Shown here in pieces: positions 62,945-64,000 of a stretch of 64,000 nt of DNA (positions are counted from its first letter, which is position 1; each line of letters starts with the position of its first letter). This DNA comes from Lucinisca nassula. Taxonomy: Eukaryota; Mollusca; Bivalvia; Lucinida; Lucinidae. Position numbers and translations under genes: made by a program. The stretch covers positions 151,982,714-152,046,713 of the forward strand of contig OY757010.1 of the NCBI GenBank assembly GCA_963580285.1, read 5' to 3'. The notes beneath the pieces were generated by a model. That model saw nothing but the letters and a program-made list of their open reading frames with translations. It had not been told where the DNA came from and did not search any database.

Positions 62945-63655
62945 CATTCTAACTGATAAGCAAAGTTTCAGGAGTGTAACCCTTATAGTTTAGAAGATAT
63001 GGCAAAGTCATACTTTTTTACCTTTGACCTTGGGATCATGTTGAGGTCCACCAAAATTATCCCCATTTATCCTTTATTCCAAAGGCCATCCAATATCCAA
63101 GTTTCAGAAGTGTAACACCAATAGTTTAGAAGATATGACAAAGTCATACTTTTTAACTTTTGACCTTGAGGTCATGTTGAGGTTGAGGTCACACCCAAAG
63201 TATCCCAATTTATTCTATATTCAAAGGGCCATCCAATAACCAAAGTTTCAGAAGTGTTACTTCAATAGTTTAGAAGATATGGCAAAATCATACTTTTTGA
63301 CCTTTGACCTTGGGGTCATGTTGAGAACGAGGTCACACCAAAAGTAGCCCAATATATTCTATATTCCAAGGGCCGTCCAATAACCAAAGTGTCAGAAGTG
63401 TAACTCCGATAGTTAAGAAGATATGACAAAGTCATACTTTTTTACCTTTGACCTTGGGCTCATGTTGAGGTCAAGGTCACACCAAAAAGAGCCCAATGTA
63501 TTTTATATTCCAAGGGTCATCCAATAACCAAAGTTCCAGAAGTTTAACTCCAATAGTTTAGAAGATATGGCAAATTAATACTTTTTGACCTTTGACCTAA
63601 GGGCCATGTTGAGGTCAAGGTCACGCCAAAAGTAGCCCAGTGCCATCTACTTTCC
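62945..63655 (+). repeat. Tandem array, about five ~140-bp units
   Basis: TTTTTGACCTTTGACCTTGG recurs near 63014, 63150, 63293, 63438 and 63582. Each is followed by GGTCATGTTGAGGTCAAGGT, CACACCAAAAGTAGCCCAAT, CCATCCAATAACCAAAGTTT and TAGTTTAGAAGATATGGCAA. This matches the general bivalve cassette style; its ends are not visible. Confidence 0.9.
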
Positions 63656-63660
63656 ATTTA

Positions 63661-64000
63661 TTATAAGATAAGATAAGATTTATTTAAAGTCGGCAAGTTA
63701 TGAACAATAGAACATAAGCTCTGTATGAGCTTTTGAACCGACTGCTTTAACAAAGGTATATGGTTAACATAGTGTAAGGCAGCTGTTTGGTAAAAGAATT
63801 GGTTAGTTAAAAATACAAAGATATTAATTTCGACAGAGTTGCCCAGGGGGGTGCATACCCCCGAGCAACTCAGCGACATTAAACTCAATACACAATTAAA
63901 CAAGCATGCATTTAAACATACAGATGGGAAGCAGAAATTGACATTAGCACATAGACAAAGCATTAACGTAAGATAAGCATAAAATAAGCTTAATATAATA
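63661..64000 (-). mobile_element. LINE 3' end (runs off the window)
   Basis: On the minus strand it ends AAATAAATCTTATCTTATCT, an AATAAA plus (ATCTT)n tail. The minus frame (63661-63963) is 3' UTR, not protein. It breaks into the tandem array at 63655. Confidence 0.5.

Overview
The window is eukaryotic, animal and almost certainly molluscan; a bivalve, probably a clam, is the best guess. There are no prokaryotic gene rows. The DNA is AT-rich and packed with tRNA-derived SINEs, hairpin MITEs, Tc1/mariner elements, decayed LINEs, satellite cassettes of the type common in bivalves, and a Penelope-like element of the N-terminal-endonuclease (Naiad) type whose reading frame is broken only by TGA codons. 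Selenoprotein-coding Naiads are known from clams and spiders. Only one host protein-coding gene is convincing: an intronless class A GPCR at 33722-35062 (+). I saw no rRNA, no intact tRNA and no CRISPR array.

Layout. 1-9 kb: LINE 3' ends (965-1822 +, 5321-6985 -, 7220-8190 +), SINEs with clear target-site duplications, a 41-bp tandem repeat and a Tigger/pogo-like MITE. 9-23 kb: hairpin MITEs (called A and B here), more than twenty copies window-wide of a ~300-bp repeat ending GACGTTAAAC...(CAAA)n (called R here), an AT-rich palindrome array, a TGACGTCA-rich TIR element, a 1.7-kb inverted repeat, a 2-kb satellite cassette (18592-20556) and a hairpin tandem (21240-21830). 23.8-28 kb: the Naiad retroelement, with a 360-bp MITE inside its RT domain. 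28-33 kb: SINE-like repeats, a dead mariner (29569-30881 -) and fold-back elements. 33-38 kb: the GPCR, a triple palindromic repeat and a 1.2-kb TIR element. 38-47 kb: a 5.2-kb satellite cassette and a second shorter one, carrying further MITEs and SINEs. 47-60 kb: scattered MITEs, SINEs and microsatellites with long unassigned AT-rich stretches. 60-64 kb: a second dead mariner (60525-61871 +) and two tandem arrays, with a LINE 3' end running off the window.

How the parts relate. The non-autonomous elements nest repeatedly: SINE in LINE, SINE in SINE, MITE in SINE, MITE in MITE, MITE in Naiad. This gives a relative age order. Three otherwise different SINE-like families share a GGGACGTTAAAC-like 3' end, suggesting one LINE partner. 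One hairpin module recurs inside MITE families with unrelated termini. Both mariner copies and all LINE pieces are visibly dead. The Naiad would be nearly intact if its TGA codons are read as selenocysteine, apart from the MITE and one frameshift.
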